28,222 bases of DNA from JBFXIE01 sp050176255. GTDB taxonomy: Bacteria > Pseudomonadota > Gammaproteobacteria > Burkholderiales > Burkholderiaceae_C. The stretch lies in NCBI RefSeq assembly GCF_050176255.1, contig NZ_JBFXIE010000043.1; one strand, given 5' to 3'. Shown here piece by piece: positions 1 to 7,277 of the stretch (the first letter of the stretch is position 1; every line of letters starts with the position of its first letter). A program made the position numbers and the translations under genes. Under the pieces are notes generated by a model. That model searched no databases. It was not told the DNA's origin and saw nothing but the letters and a program-made list of their open reading frames with translations.

Positions 1-34
1 TGAAAAACCGCCGCACGGCCGCGCCCCGGGCCTG

Positions 35-63
35 TTGTGGTGCGGGCCGCGGATGGATACAGT
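35..63 (+). promoter_or_regulatory. Candidate sigma-70 promoter for vapBC
   Basis: TTGTGG (35-40) is followed after 17 bases by TACAGT (58-63), placing a start near base 70 and leaving a short leader before the antitoxin ATG at 96. The -35 box matches the consensus poorly and the -10 box moderately. VapBC operons usually repress themselves, and an operator would be expected here, but I see no clear inverted repeat. Confidence 0.3.
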
Positions 64-95
64 GTTACGGACCACATCAGAACCCGGAGGCAGCC

Positions 96-326
96 ATGCC
101 CTACGCCCGCGTTTTTCAGTCCGGCAACAGCCAGGCGGTGCGCTTGCCCAAGCAGTTTCGGGTCAACGTCGGGCAGGTGGAGATTTTTCGCCAGGGCGAC
201 GACATCGTGCTGCGCCAGACGCCGCCCACTGCGGCTGTCGTTTTCGACCTGCTGACCGAGCTACCGCAAGACTTCATGGTCGATGGCCGCAGCAACACGC
301 CGCCGCAAGAGCGCGAGGCACTGTGA
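96..326 (+). CDS. vapB: VapB-type antitoxin (AbrB/MazE fold)
   Basis: A 76-residue antitoxin expected to bind and neutralise the VapC ribonuclease encoded next to it. The N-terminus (residues 3-22) carries the swapped-hairpin AbrB-like signature, with FQSGNSQAVRLPKQFRV typical of VapB DNA-binding domains. The C-terminal third (DLLTELPQDFM and the charged tail) matches the usual toxin-binding segment. A CGGAGG-like Shine-Dalgarno sits just before the ATG. The stop lies two bases before the vapC ATG, so the pair is surely co-transcribed. In known VapBC systems the complex binds its own promoter. Length is normal and no damage is visible. Confidence 0.88.
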   Translation: MPYARVFQSGNSQAVRLPKQFRVNVGQVEIFRQGDDIVLRQTPPTAAVVFDLLTELPQDFMVDGRSNTPPQEREAL

Positions 327-328
327 TC

Positions 329-745
329 ATGACTGCCGCATCCGCGCGCTACCTGCTGGACACCAGCATCTGCATTCGTATCGCCATGGGGCACCCCCAG
401 GCGGTGCGCGACCGCTTTGCGCGGCATGCGCTGCACGAACTGGCCTTGTCCGTCGTCACCGTGGGCGAGTTGCGTTTTGGCGCTGAAAGAAGCCAGTCGC
501 GTGACCAGGCCCTGGCCACCATTGAGCGGCTGGTGCAGCTGATAGGGCCCCGCCCGCTGCCCATGGCCGCGGCCGAGCATTACGGTCACATTCGCGCCGC
601 GCTGCACGGACAAAGCCAATCCATTGGCAACAACGACCTGTGGCTGGCCGCGCATGCCCGCGCCGAGGGCTGGACGCTGGTCACCCACCACGCCCGTGCA
701 TTGGCCCGCGTGCCGGGACTGCAGATCGAGAACTGGGGGGACTGA
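329..745 (+). CDS. vapC: VapC-type PIN-domain ribonuclease toxin
   Basis: A 138-residue PIN-domain toxin; family members cleave specific RNAs (often initiator tRNA or 23S rRNA) when freed from VapB. Conserved acidic residues are visible: D11 (LLDTS), E47 (VGELRFG) and D103 (NNDLWLAAHA). The C-terminus ARVPGLQIENW is the usual VapC ending. The fourth metal-site position, often Asp or Asn in a VTNN-like motif, reads VTHH (118-121), so metal binding there may differ. The ATG at 329 was chosen because it lies two bases after the vapB stop and gives a normal length; the longer in-frame opening to base 35 overlaps vapB and has no homology-like content. Confidence 0.88.
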   Translation: MTAASARYLLDTSICIRIAMGHPQAVRDRFARHALHELALSVVTVGELRFGAERSQSRDQALATIERLVQLIGPRPLPMAAAEHYGHIRAALHGQSQSIGNNDLWLAAHARAEGWTLVTHHARALARVPGLQIENWGD

Positions 746-794
746 GCGGACTGAGCGGCCGCGACCACGATGGCAAGCGCCGCCGCCCGTAGCC

Positions 795-1391
795 CTACGG
801 CACGAACACGGGGTCTGAAAACACCAGCGTGCCGTCTTTGCGCACCATCAGGTTGTCCGTCTTCAGAAGATCGGGCAGCACCTCGTAGTCCTCGACGAAC
901 TCTGCCAGGGTCTTGAGCGCGGCCTGAAAGGACTGGTCCCAGGCGAAAGGCCCGCCCACGGCCAGGTGGTACATGGCAACGCGCCCCATTTGCGCGCCCA
1001 GCTCGCGCCAGCGCAAGCAGCCGTCCCAGTAGGCCTGAACCAGCTGGCTGGCCAGCACGGCGGCCTGCGCGTTGGGTGTCAGCGGGTACAGGCGCTCGGT
1101 CTCCAGCAGATACATCCGGTAGCCCGACCGGGCCACACCCACATCGCCGTGGTCGGCATAAACGATGGGAAAGTGCTTGCCCCGCGGCCGGTCGGCGGCG
1201 GTGTGCAGCCAGTAATCGGCCGGCGACGTGACCAGCTTGTACACCCGCTCGCCGTCGCCTTTGTCGAGCACGATCGAGTGCTGACCGCGCCCGATCTCCT
1301 TTTTGCCCTCGAGCAGCGGGTGCGCGGGCACCGGGTCGGGCAAGACGCCGCTGGCCGAGGCAGACTGGGCACCAAAAGGGAAGTTCAGCAT
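795..1391 (-). CDS. Degenerate protein-kinase-like protein of unknown function
   Basis: A 198-residue protein I cannot assign to a named family. It has a compressed kinase-like pattern: a glycine-rich-loop-like segment IGRGQHSIV (33-41), a lysine in VYKL (K52), a hinge-like MYLLETERLYPL (93-104), then PDLLKTDNLMV (173-183), resembling an HRDLKPEN catalytic loop, and FSDP (191-194) at the position of DFG. The Asp-to-Asn distance in the catalytic loop is one residue longer than normal and the C-lobe is nearly absent, so it may be a pseudokinase or a phage/plasmid-type minimal kinase. GGAGT six bases before the ATG supports this start. It stands alone, pointing towards vapBC, 49 bases from it. 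Confidence 0.72.
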   Translation of the reverse strand: MLNFPFGAQSASASGVLPDPVPAHPLLEGKKEIGRGQHSIVLDKGDGERVYKLVTSPADYWLHTAADRPRGKHFPIVYADHGDVGVARSGYRMYLLETERLYPLTPNAQAAVLASQLVQAYWDGCLRWRELGAQMGRVAMYHLAVGGPFAWDQSFQAALKTLAEFVEDYEVLPDLLKTDNLMVRKDGTLVFSDPVFVP

Positions 1392-1766
1392 GACAACACT
1401 CCGTTGGGCCGATCCAGAGGGCTGTCAGACTTGGAGCCCCGATCAATGGCAACCGAAGATTGCGCCATCAACGGCCCTGGCCAAGACAGTGTTTGCCGCC
1501 TTTGCAGCCGGCGGTCTCATGATCCGGCATCTTTCTTGCTATCGATCCGGTCACTTGCCCAAGCCCTTCCAGCAACGCCAGGCAGGCAGATCAGGCAGCA
1601 CCGAACCTGGAAAGCAGGTTACCCCAGTTCAACCCGCAGGTCATGGCCGGGCCGACCACCGCGTCAGATGCAGGCGGCGCTGCGCCCGGGTCTTGGCACC
1701 ACACAGACAAGGTTTTATACGTTTGATTACATTTGTTTGACTTTCTGCCCACTGGTATCGCGCGCA
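1392..1766. other. Divergent intergenic region
   Basis: This 375-base gap separates the reverse kinase-like gene from the forward diguanylate cyclase gene. Open frames crossing it are only upstream extensions or shadows of those genes. I see one good promoter candidate near the right end (1693-1721) in an AT-rich stretch (about 1710-1745) and no convincing RNA gene, hairpin or repeat. Confidence 0.5.
1693..1721 (+). promoter_or_regulatory. Candidate sigma-70 promoter of the diguanylate cyclase gene
   Basis: TTGGCA (1693-1698, five of six consensus bases) and TATACG (1716-1721, four of six) are separated by exactly 17 bases. Transcription would start near 1728, giving a leader of about 40 bases before the ATG at 1767. 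The surrounding stretch is distinctly AT-rich for this genome. Confidence 0.45.
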
Positions 1767-3221
1767 ATGCAGTCTCCCATCGCCCCGGCCTCTGCGGCCA
1801 CGCCCGCCACGCCGCTGTGGCGCGGTCAGTTGTGCCTGGCGGTCTGCATCTTTCTGACCTGCCTGGTCGGTATCGTTAGCCGCCCCGTGGGTTACCTGTC
1901 CATATTTTGGCTGGCCAACGCGGTCATGCTGGGCTTGCTGCTGCGCCACCCGCGCTGGGGCGCGTCGCCCCTCACGTGGCTGTATGCGCTGGCCGCCTTC
2001 ATGGCAGCCGACCTGCTCACTGGCTCGACGTGGCAAAAAGCCGTGGGACTCAATACCGCCAATGTGGCGGGCGTGCTGGCCGGCTGGCTGTACCTGGCCC
2101 GGCAGCCGCCGCAGGTGCTGCGGCTGCGCCACCAGCGGTCGGTCTTGCACCTGCTGGCGGGCTGCACCATCGCAGCGCTGGGCTGCACACTGGTGGGCGG
2201 GCCGGCCGGCGCGTATCTGCTGGGCATGCCGCTGTGGGATTCGATGGCCATGTGGATGTCCACCGAGTTCTACACCTTCATCCTGGTCACGCCCCTGTTT
2301 CTGTCTGCGCCCCGCGGGTGGGTGTGGCGCTGGCGCAAGCACGATGACGATGCGCTGGCGGCGCAGCAAGGCCGCACGCATCGGCTTTTGCCGCTGGCGG
2401 CGCTGCTGGTGTCCGAGGCGATGACCTTTGCCATCGGCGGGCCGGGCTCGCTGGGCTTCAGCATGCCGGCGATGGTGTGGTGCGCCATGGCCTACGGCGT
2501 ATTCCCCACCACGGTGCTGAACCTGCTGCTGTACAGCTGGAAGACGGCCTCCGTGGCGCTGGGGGCCTTTGCCTTCACGCCCGAGCACCTGCAGGATGTG
2601 ATGTCGCTGCGCTATGGCATGGCGCTGCTGTCGCTGGCGCCGCTGGCGGTGGCCTGCGCCTACGCGTTGCGGCTGCAGGCGCTGAACCGGCTGGGCCATG
2701 CCGTCAACCACGATTACCTGACCGGCCTGCTATCGCGCCGCGCACTGATAGAGCGCGGCAACCGCCTGCTGGAGCGCCTGAGCCAGGAAGGCACCAGCGT
2801 GGCCGTCATCATGCTGGATCTGGACCACTTCAAGCAGATCAACGACCGCCACGGCCACGCCCAGGGCGATGCGGTATTGCGCCAGTTCGCCACGCTGGCG
2901 CTGCAGCATGTGCGCCCGCAGGATCTGATGGGGCGCATGGGCGGCGAGGAGTTTGCCTTGATCCTGCCGCACGTCACCCAGGCGCAGGCGGTGGAAGTAG
3001 GCCAACGCCTGCGCCAGCAGCTGAGCGCCCACCGGTTCGCGCTGCCCTGCGGTGGCGAGCTGCAGGTCACGCTCAGCGCCGGGGTGCACCAGGTGCCCCG
3101 CCCGGGCACGGGTGACCGGCTGGAGCTGCTGCTGTCCAAGGCCGATGCGGCGCTGTACGAGGCCAAATCCAGCGGCCGCGAACAGGTGCGCTGCTATGCC
3201 CAGCCCGGGATTTCGTACTGA
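1767..3221 (+). CDS. Membrane diguanylate cyclase (MASE1-like sensor plus GGDEF)
   Basis: A 484-residue inner-membrane enzyme predicted to make cyclic di-GMP from two GTP. Residues about 18-305 form a run of eight or so hydrophobic segments resembling MASE1-type integral-membrane sensors (IFWLANAVMLGLLLRHP is typical). The GGDEF domain begins around residue 314 (HDYLTGLLSRRAL). The active-site motif is GGEEF (392-396), an accepted active form, and an RPQD inhibitory site lies five residues before it, so product feedback is expected. The ATG at 1767 was chosen because the hydrophobic region starts soon after and a promoter lies about 45 bases upstream; the frame stays open to 966 but that extension overlaps the divergent gene. 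A PAS-domain gene follows after 35 bases. Confidence 0.88.
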   Translation: MQSPIAPASAATPATPLWRGQLCLAVCIFLTCLVGIVSRPVGYLSIFWLANAVMLGLLLRHPRWGASPLTWLYALAAFMAADLLTGSTWQKAVGLNTANVAGVLAGWLYLARQPPQVLRLRHQRSVLHLLAGCTIAALGCTLVGGPAGAYLLGMPLWDSMAMWMSTEFYTFILVTPLFLSAPRGWVWRWRKHDDDALAAQQGRTHRLLPLAALLVSEAMTFAIGGPGSLGFSMPAMVWCAMAYGVFPTTVLNLLLYSWKTASVALGAFAFTPEHLQDVMSLRYGMALLSLAPLAVACAYALRLQALNRLGHAVNHDYLTGLLSRRALIERGNRLLERLSQEGTSVAVIMLDLDHFKQINDRHGHAQGDAVLRQFATLALQHVRPQDLMGRMGGEEFALILPHVTQAQAVEVGQRLRQQLSAHRFALPCGGELQVTLSAGVHQVPRPGTGDRLELLLSKADAALYEAKSSGREQVRCYAQPGISY

Positions 3222-3256
3222 AAGCGTGTTTACGCTCTGGGCCCCTGGGGCGCACA

Positions 3257-3697
3257 ATGCCCGCCATGAGCACAGCCCCTGCCCCAGCCGTTCCGTGGGA
3301 GCGCATCGCCTGCGACATGGCCGACGCGCTGATCTACTGCGACCGCGAAGGCGTCATCCGTGCCTGGAACCCGGGCGCCGCCGCGCTGTTTGGCTTCAGC
3401 GCGCAGGAGGCGCTGGGCCAGAGCCTGGACCTGATCATCCCGCCGCATCTGCGCCAGGCGCACTGGCGCGGCTTTGACCGCGCCATCGAGCGCGGCAGCT
3501 GCGGCCGCGAGGTGCGCACCACGCGCGGCACGCACAAGGAAGGGCGCAAGCTGTACGTGGACATGAGCTTCAGCGTGGTGACCGACGGCAGCGGCCAGGT
3601 GCTGGGCTGCGCCGCCGTGGCGCGGGATGCGACAGGGCGCCACCTGGCCCATGTGGCGCAAGCGGCGCAGGCAGCGCAGGCAGCGCCCAAGGGCTGA
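3257..3697 (+). CDS. Single-domain PAS sensor protein
   Basis: A 146-residue soluble protein with one PAS fold at about residues 14-130 (DALIYCDREGVIRAWNPGAA, then LFGFSAQEALGQSLDLIIP). There is no output domain, so it probably senses a small ligand or cofactor and acts through a partner protein. It follows the diguanylate cyclase gene by 35 bases in the same direction, making the cyclase a candidate partner (inference). The C-terminus is a low-complexity tail, AQAAQAAQAAPKG, encoded by a 9-base tandem repeat. A second ATG lies at 3266; the one at 3257 has a GGGG stretch six bases upstream. Length and fold resemble stand-alone PAS proteins of beta-proteobacteria. Confidence 0.82.
   Translation: MPAMSTAPAPAVPWERIACDMADALIYCDREGVIRAWNPGAAALFGFSAQEALGQSLDLIIPPHLRQAHWRGFDRAIERGSCGREVRTTRGTHKEGRKLYVDMSFSVVTDGSGQVLGCAAVARDATGRHLAHVAQAAQAAQAAPKG
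3656..3682 (+). repeat. 9-base tandem repeat, three units
   Basis: Three units of the form GCGCARGCR (3656-3664, 3665-3673, 3674-3682) encode the AQA repeats at the C-terminus of the PAS protein. Because the unit is a multiple of three, copy-number change would alter tail length without shifting the frame. Confidence 0.6.
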
Positions 3698-3711
3698 GGA
3701 CCCGCCCGGAA

Positions 3712-3775
3712 AATATCAGTCAAAATGGCATCCAGCCCTTTTATGTCAAGCGCCAGCAGCTATTAATAAAGTAGC
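3712..3775 (+). repeat. Dispersed Comamonadaceae-type repeat, copy 1
   Basis: This element lies between the convergent PAS gene and the transporter/acyltransferase gene. It reads in order GTCAAAATGGC, CCAGCCCTTTTATG, TCAAGCGCCAGCAGCTAT and AAAGTAGC. It is clearly more AT-rich than its surroundings and matches the other copies in this window along about 60 bases. Confidence 0.75.
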
Positions 3776-3785
3776 GCGGCCACCG

Positions 3786-5759
3786 TCAACCCTGCGCCAG
3801 CAGGCCCGCCACCCGCTCGCGCAGCAGGGCGGGTTGCACCTCGGCGGCGGCCAGGGGCGGGCCCACGTTCAGGCCCACGCGGCTCCACAGACCGCGCCTG
3901 AAGGGGCGCACCATGGCCTCGCCGCGCTCGATGCGGCTGAAGTACGAACCCCACAGACGGGTCAGCGCCAGGGGCACCACGGGTGGCTGCAACCCGTCTG
4001 CCTGGGCGTGCTCGATGATCTTCATGATGCCGCCCTTGAAGGGCTGCAGCTGCCCGTCACGCGTGATGCCGCCCTCCGGGAAGATGGCCAGCAGATCGCC
4101 ACTGCGCAACACCTGCGCCGCGCGCTCAAAGGCGGCCTCGTAGGTGGCGGCGTCCTCCCGCTGCGGCGCAATCGGAATGGCCTTGGCTAGCCGAAACAGC
4201 CCTCCCAGCACCGGCATGCGAAAGATGCGGTGGTCCATGACGAAACAGATGGGCCGCGGGCTGGCCGCCATCAGCAGCACGGCATCGACAAAGCTGACGT
4301 GGTTGCACACCAGAATGGCCGCGCCCGTGGCAGGGATGTGCTCGTCACCGCGCACCTTGAAGCGATAGACGCAGCGCGACAGCACCCAGGCCACGAAGCG
4401 CAGCAGGTACTCGGGCACCAGCAGGAAGATGTAGAACGCCACCACCGCATTGGCGATGCCGGTGAACAAAAAGATTTGCGGCACCGCGGCGCCCGCCGAC
4501 AGCAGCGCCCCCGCCAGCAACGCGCTGGCGATCATGAACAGCGCGTTGAGGATGTTGTTGGCCGCGATGATGCGCGCGCGGTGCGTGGGCTGGCTGCGCA
4601 TCTGGATCAGCGCGTACATGGGCACGCTGTACAGACCGGTGAACAGGCTGAGCAAGGCCAGGTCGGCCATCACGCGCCAGTGCGCGGGCTGCGCCACGAA
4701 ATCCGCCAGGCCCATGGCGTGCGCGGCGGGCAAATGGCGCACCGCAAAGTACAGGTCGATGGCGAACGCGCTCATGCCAATGGCCCCCAGCGGCACCAGG
4801 CCGATCTCCACATGCCGGCGCGACAGCACCTCGCACAGCAGCGCGCCCACGCCTATGCCCACCGAAAACACCACCAGCAGCAGCGACGCCACCTGCTCGT
4901 TGCCGTGCAGCACGTCCTTGGCAAAGCTGGGGAACTGGCTCAAGAACACCGCGCCGAAGAACCACATCCAAGAGATGCCCAGCAGCGAGCGGAACACCAC
5001 CGCGTTGCCGTGCGCCAGCCGCAGGTTGCGCCAGGTTTCGGTGAAGGGGTTCCAGTTGACGGCCAGATGCGGGTCGGTGGCCGGGGCCTTGGGAATCCAC
5101 TGCGCCGCGGCACGCCCCGCCAGCGCCAGCACCAGGCAGGCCACCGCCACGCTGGCGTGGCCCACGCCGGGCAGGGCCACCAGCAGCCCGCCCGCCACAT
5201 TGCCCAGCAAGATGGCGACGAAGGTGCCCATCTCCACCATGCCGTTGCCGCCCGTCAGCTCCCGCTCATCCAGCGCCTGCGGCAGGTAGGCGAACTTGAC
5301 GGGGCCAAACAGCGTGGAGTGCAGCCCCATCAAGAACACGCAGCCCAGCAGCACCGCCACGCTGACGGTGGCGTCCTGCGCCATGAAGCCCGCCCCCGCC
5401 ACCAGCATGATGGCGATCTCCATGTCCTTCACCCGGCGGATGATGCGCGTCTTCTCGTACTTGTCGGCCAGCTGCCCCGCCGTGGCCGAGAACAGCAAAA
5501 ACGGCAGGATGAACACCGCCCCGATCACCAGCCCCGCCAGCGCCGGCGGCATCCACGCCACGCTGAGCTGGTAGGTCACCATCACCGTGAAGGCGAACTT
5601 GAACAGGTTGTCGTTGGCCGCGCCGGCAAACTGCGTCCAGAAAAACGGCGCGAAGCGGCGCTGGCGCAGCAAGGCGAACTGGTTGGGGTGCGCCAGCGCA
5701 GCGGCGACCGGTGTGCCCGTTGAGGTGGCGGTGGATGACGAGGGGTGCTGCGCGCTCAT
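3786..5759 (-). CDS. LplT-like MFS transporter fused to PlsC-like acyltransferase
   Basis: A 657-residue fusion. Residues about 20-430 form a 12-segment major-facilitator domain resembling LplT, the lysophospholipid flippase (QFAGAANDNLFKFAF near the start is typical). Residues about 445-650 form a 1-acylglycerol-phosphate acyltransferase-type domain with the HX4D motif (H487, D492, NHVSFVDA) and FPEG (560-563). The likely role is to bring lysophospholipid across the inner membrane and re-acylate it. In E. coli LplT and Aas are separate and Aas also carries an acyl-ACP ligase domain; that domain is absent here, so an acyl donor must come from elsewhere. The ATG at 5759 was chosen over an upstream start because the extra 33 residues look non-native. 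Convergent with the PAS gene. Confidence 0.88.
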   Translation of the reverse strand: MSAQHPSSSTATSTGTPVAAALAHPNQFALLRQRRFAPFFWTQFAGAANDNLFKFAFTVMVTYQLSVAWMPPALAGLVIGAVFILPFLLFSATAGQLADKYEKTRIIRRVKDMEIAIMLVAGAGFMAQDATVSVAVLLGCVFLMGLHSTLFGPVKFAYLPQALDERELTGGNGMVEMGTFVAILLGNVAGGLLVALPGVGHASVAVACLVLALAGRAAAQWIPKAPATDPHLAVNWNPFTETWRNLRLAHGNAVVFRSLLGISWMWFFGAVFLSQFPSFAKDVLHGNEQVASLLLVVFSVGIGVGALLCEVLSRRHVEIGLVPLGAIGMSAFAIDLYFAVRHLPAAHAMGLADFVAQPAHWRVMADLALLSLFTGLYSVPMYALIQMRSQPTHRARIIAANNILNALFMIASALLAGALLSAGAAVPQIFLFTGIANAVVAFYIFLLVPEYLLRFVAWVLSRCVYRFKVRGDEHIPATGAAILVCNHVSFVDAVLLMAASPRPICFVMDHRIFRMPVLGGLFRLAKAIPIAPQREDAATYEAAFERAAQVLRSGDLLAIFPEGGITRDGQLQPFKGGIMKIIEHAQADGLQPPVVPLALTRLWGSYFSRIERGEAMVRPFRRGLWSRVGLNVGPPLAAAEVQPALLRERVAGLLAQG

Positions 5760-5866
5760 GGATGATGGCCTGGAAGTGCGGCGTGCCGCAAACAAGGGGA
5801 CGAGGCCACCCATTGTGAGCGCACCCCATGACAGCCGCCAGCAATCCGACAGCTCCAAGCACTATC

Positions 5867-5912
5867 TTATTGATAGCATCCGGTACCGCGCAATCAATGC
5901 CTCGGCGCGGAT
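5867..5912 (-). repeat. Degenerate copy of the dispersed repeat, copy 8
   Basis: On the forward strand this reads GCACTATCTTATTGATAGC followed by a CCGGTACCGCGCAATCAATGCC stretch broken by mismatches; it resembles the reverse orientation of the family (GCTACT, ATTGATAGC, GCGC). It contains a small inverted repeat CTATC/GATAG and lies in the 157-base gap downstream of the FIST gene. The right half is weak, so membership is uncertain. Confidence 0.4.
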
Positions 5913-5916
5913 ACGC

Positions 5917-7227
5917 TCAGGCATCCGAAGCAGGACCGACAAACACCGTCAGCACGCCGCTGTAGCTGTAGAGCTGGTGGTCGGCGATCTCCCCGCCAGC
6001 GAAAAAGCCCACCAGCGGCACGTCGCCCAGGGCGTGGCGCACGATCTGCAGCTCGGCACCCGGGCCGCCAAAATGCGGCCCGCCGCGGCCGGCGCAGCTG
6101 ACGTAGAGGGCGCCGCAAATGCGCCAGCCGCCGGGTGGCTCTAGGCCGGGCAGGCCCTGGCTGGCGCCTGCCGACACGCGGAACGCAGGCGCGGGCTCGT
6201 CCTGCAGCTGCGGCTCCAGTTCCTCGCGGATCTCGGCGCAAATGCGCACCAGGTCGGCGCGCGCCGCCGCCGCGTGGCGCCGGCAGAACGTCAGGCGCAT
6301 GCCGGTCTGCACCCTGTCGCCCAGCGCCACGCCGCCGCGGGTGATGTCCAGCCCCACGATGTGCCGCACGCGCGTGCCGGCATCGAAGTGGCCCGGGTGC
6401 TGGTGGCGGGGGGCGCCGGCATCGTCCAGACCCGCCAGCGTGGCGCGCACCGCGGCCAGCGCGGGCTGCGGGCCGCCGTCCAGCGACACACCCAGGGTGC
6501 GCAGCAGCACATCGAGCGCGGGCTCGTCGTCCAGGCGCAGCACCAGGTTGTCTTGCGCCGCGGTGATGGTGGCCGTCGGCCCGATGGGCTGGCAGCCCTG
6601 GCTGACGCGCGTGACCAGGTTCAGCTGCCCATCAAAGGCCACGCCGGACAAACCGCCATGCAGCACGCCGCCCACGGCCACGCCGTCGCCCGCGTGCAAC
6701 GCAAACTGCACGCCAGGCCCGCGGCTGGCGGATACGCCGCCGAACACAAAGCCGCTTTGGGTGCGGCCTGCCATTTCGTTCACCAGCTCGGTCAGCTCGG
6801 GCGTGCCGCCGTCGGCATGCACCAGCGCCGTGCGGGCGACGAAGGGCGGCGCGGCGGTGACCGCTGCGGCCGCGCCGGCGCTGGCATGCTGCAGGGGCGC
6901 AACGCCGGAAAAGACACGGTAATGCTCTCGCGCAATGTCGCACAGCATCACGGCCAGCGCGGGCTCGTCGAAATGCTCGGCGTTGTTGCCCGCCACGCCC
7001 ACACCCACGGTGCCGCTCCAGTCGGACACGGCGGGCAACTGCGCCGCCAGATAACGCAGCAGGGCAGCGGCATCGCCCGCGTAGTGGTCGGTGATGTAGA
7101 TCAGCCCCAGCGATGGCGCGCGCACGTACCGGGGCAGGGCCATTTGCGCCTTCAATTGCGCCACCGCCAGCGCAGCCGCCATCTCCCACTGCGGATGGGC
7201 GGCATGGGCATGGGCAAAAAGCTTCAT
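5917..7227 (-). CDS. FIST N / FIST C sensory-domain protein
   Basis: A 436-residue soluble protein made only of FIST (F-box and intracellular signal transduction) N- and C-terminal domains. FIST_N spans roughly residues 30-225, with GVGVAGNNAEHF near residue 80 and a GCQPIGP signature near 210. FIST_C follows and ends in PLVGFFAGGEIADHQLYSYSG, the family hallmark. FIST domains are predicted to bind small ligands such as amino acids; no enzymatic role is established. There is no fused output domain. The gene follows phaM on the same strand after 50 bases, with no terminator visible between them, so the two are probably co-transcribed; a link to granule metabolism is only inference. Confidence 0.85.
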   Translation of the reverse strand: MKLFAHAHAAHPQWEMAAALAVAQLKAQMALPRYVRAPSLGLIYITDHYAGDAAALLRYLAAQLPAVSDWSGTVGVGVAGNNAEHFDEPALAVMLCDIAREHYRVFSGVAPLQHASAGAAAAVTAAPPFVARTALVHADGGTPELTELVNEMAGRTQSGFVFGGVSASRGPGVQFALHAGDGVAVGGVLHGGLSGVAFDGQLNLVTRVSQGCQPIGPTATITAAQDNLVLRLDDEPALDVLLRTLGVSLDGGPQPALAAVRATLAGLDDAGAPRHQHPGHFDAGTRVRHIVGLDITRGGVALGDRVQTGMRLTFCRRHAAAARADLVRICAEIREELEPQLQDEPAPAFRVSAGASQGLPGLEPPGGWRICGALYVSCAGRGGPHFGGPGAELQIVRHALGDVPLVGFFAGGEIADHQLYSYSGVLTVFVGPASDA

Positions 7228-7277
7228 GGGTCAATTGAACAGGTCATGGCCGACGGCACTGCCCGGCCGGGGGCTGG

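Noticed and set aside
1527..1572. CTTGCTATCGATCC region examined as another copy of the dispersed repeat
   Set aside because: Only a short TGCTATC-like core matches; the flanking left and middle parts of the family are missing.
966..1766. N-terminal extension of the diguanylate cyclase frame by 267 codons
   Set aside because: It overlaps the divergent kinase-like gene, crosses a probable promoter and has no domain; the membrane region begins right after the ATG at 1767.
4230..5723. A 497-residue forward open frame opposite the transporter/acyltransferase gene
   Set aside because: The product is rich in His, Gln and Arg with no domain, while the reverse strand has clear MFS and PlsC motifs.
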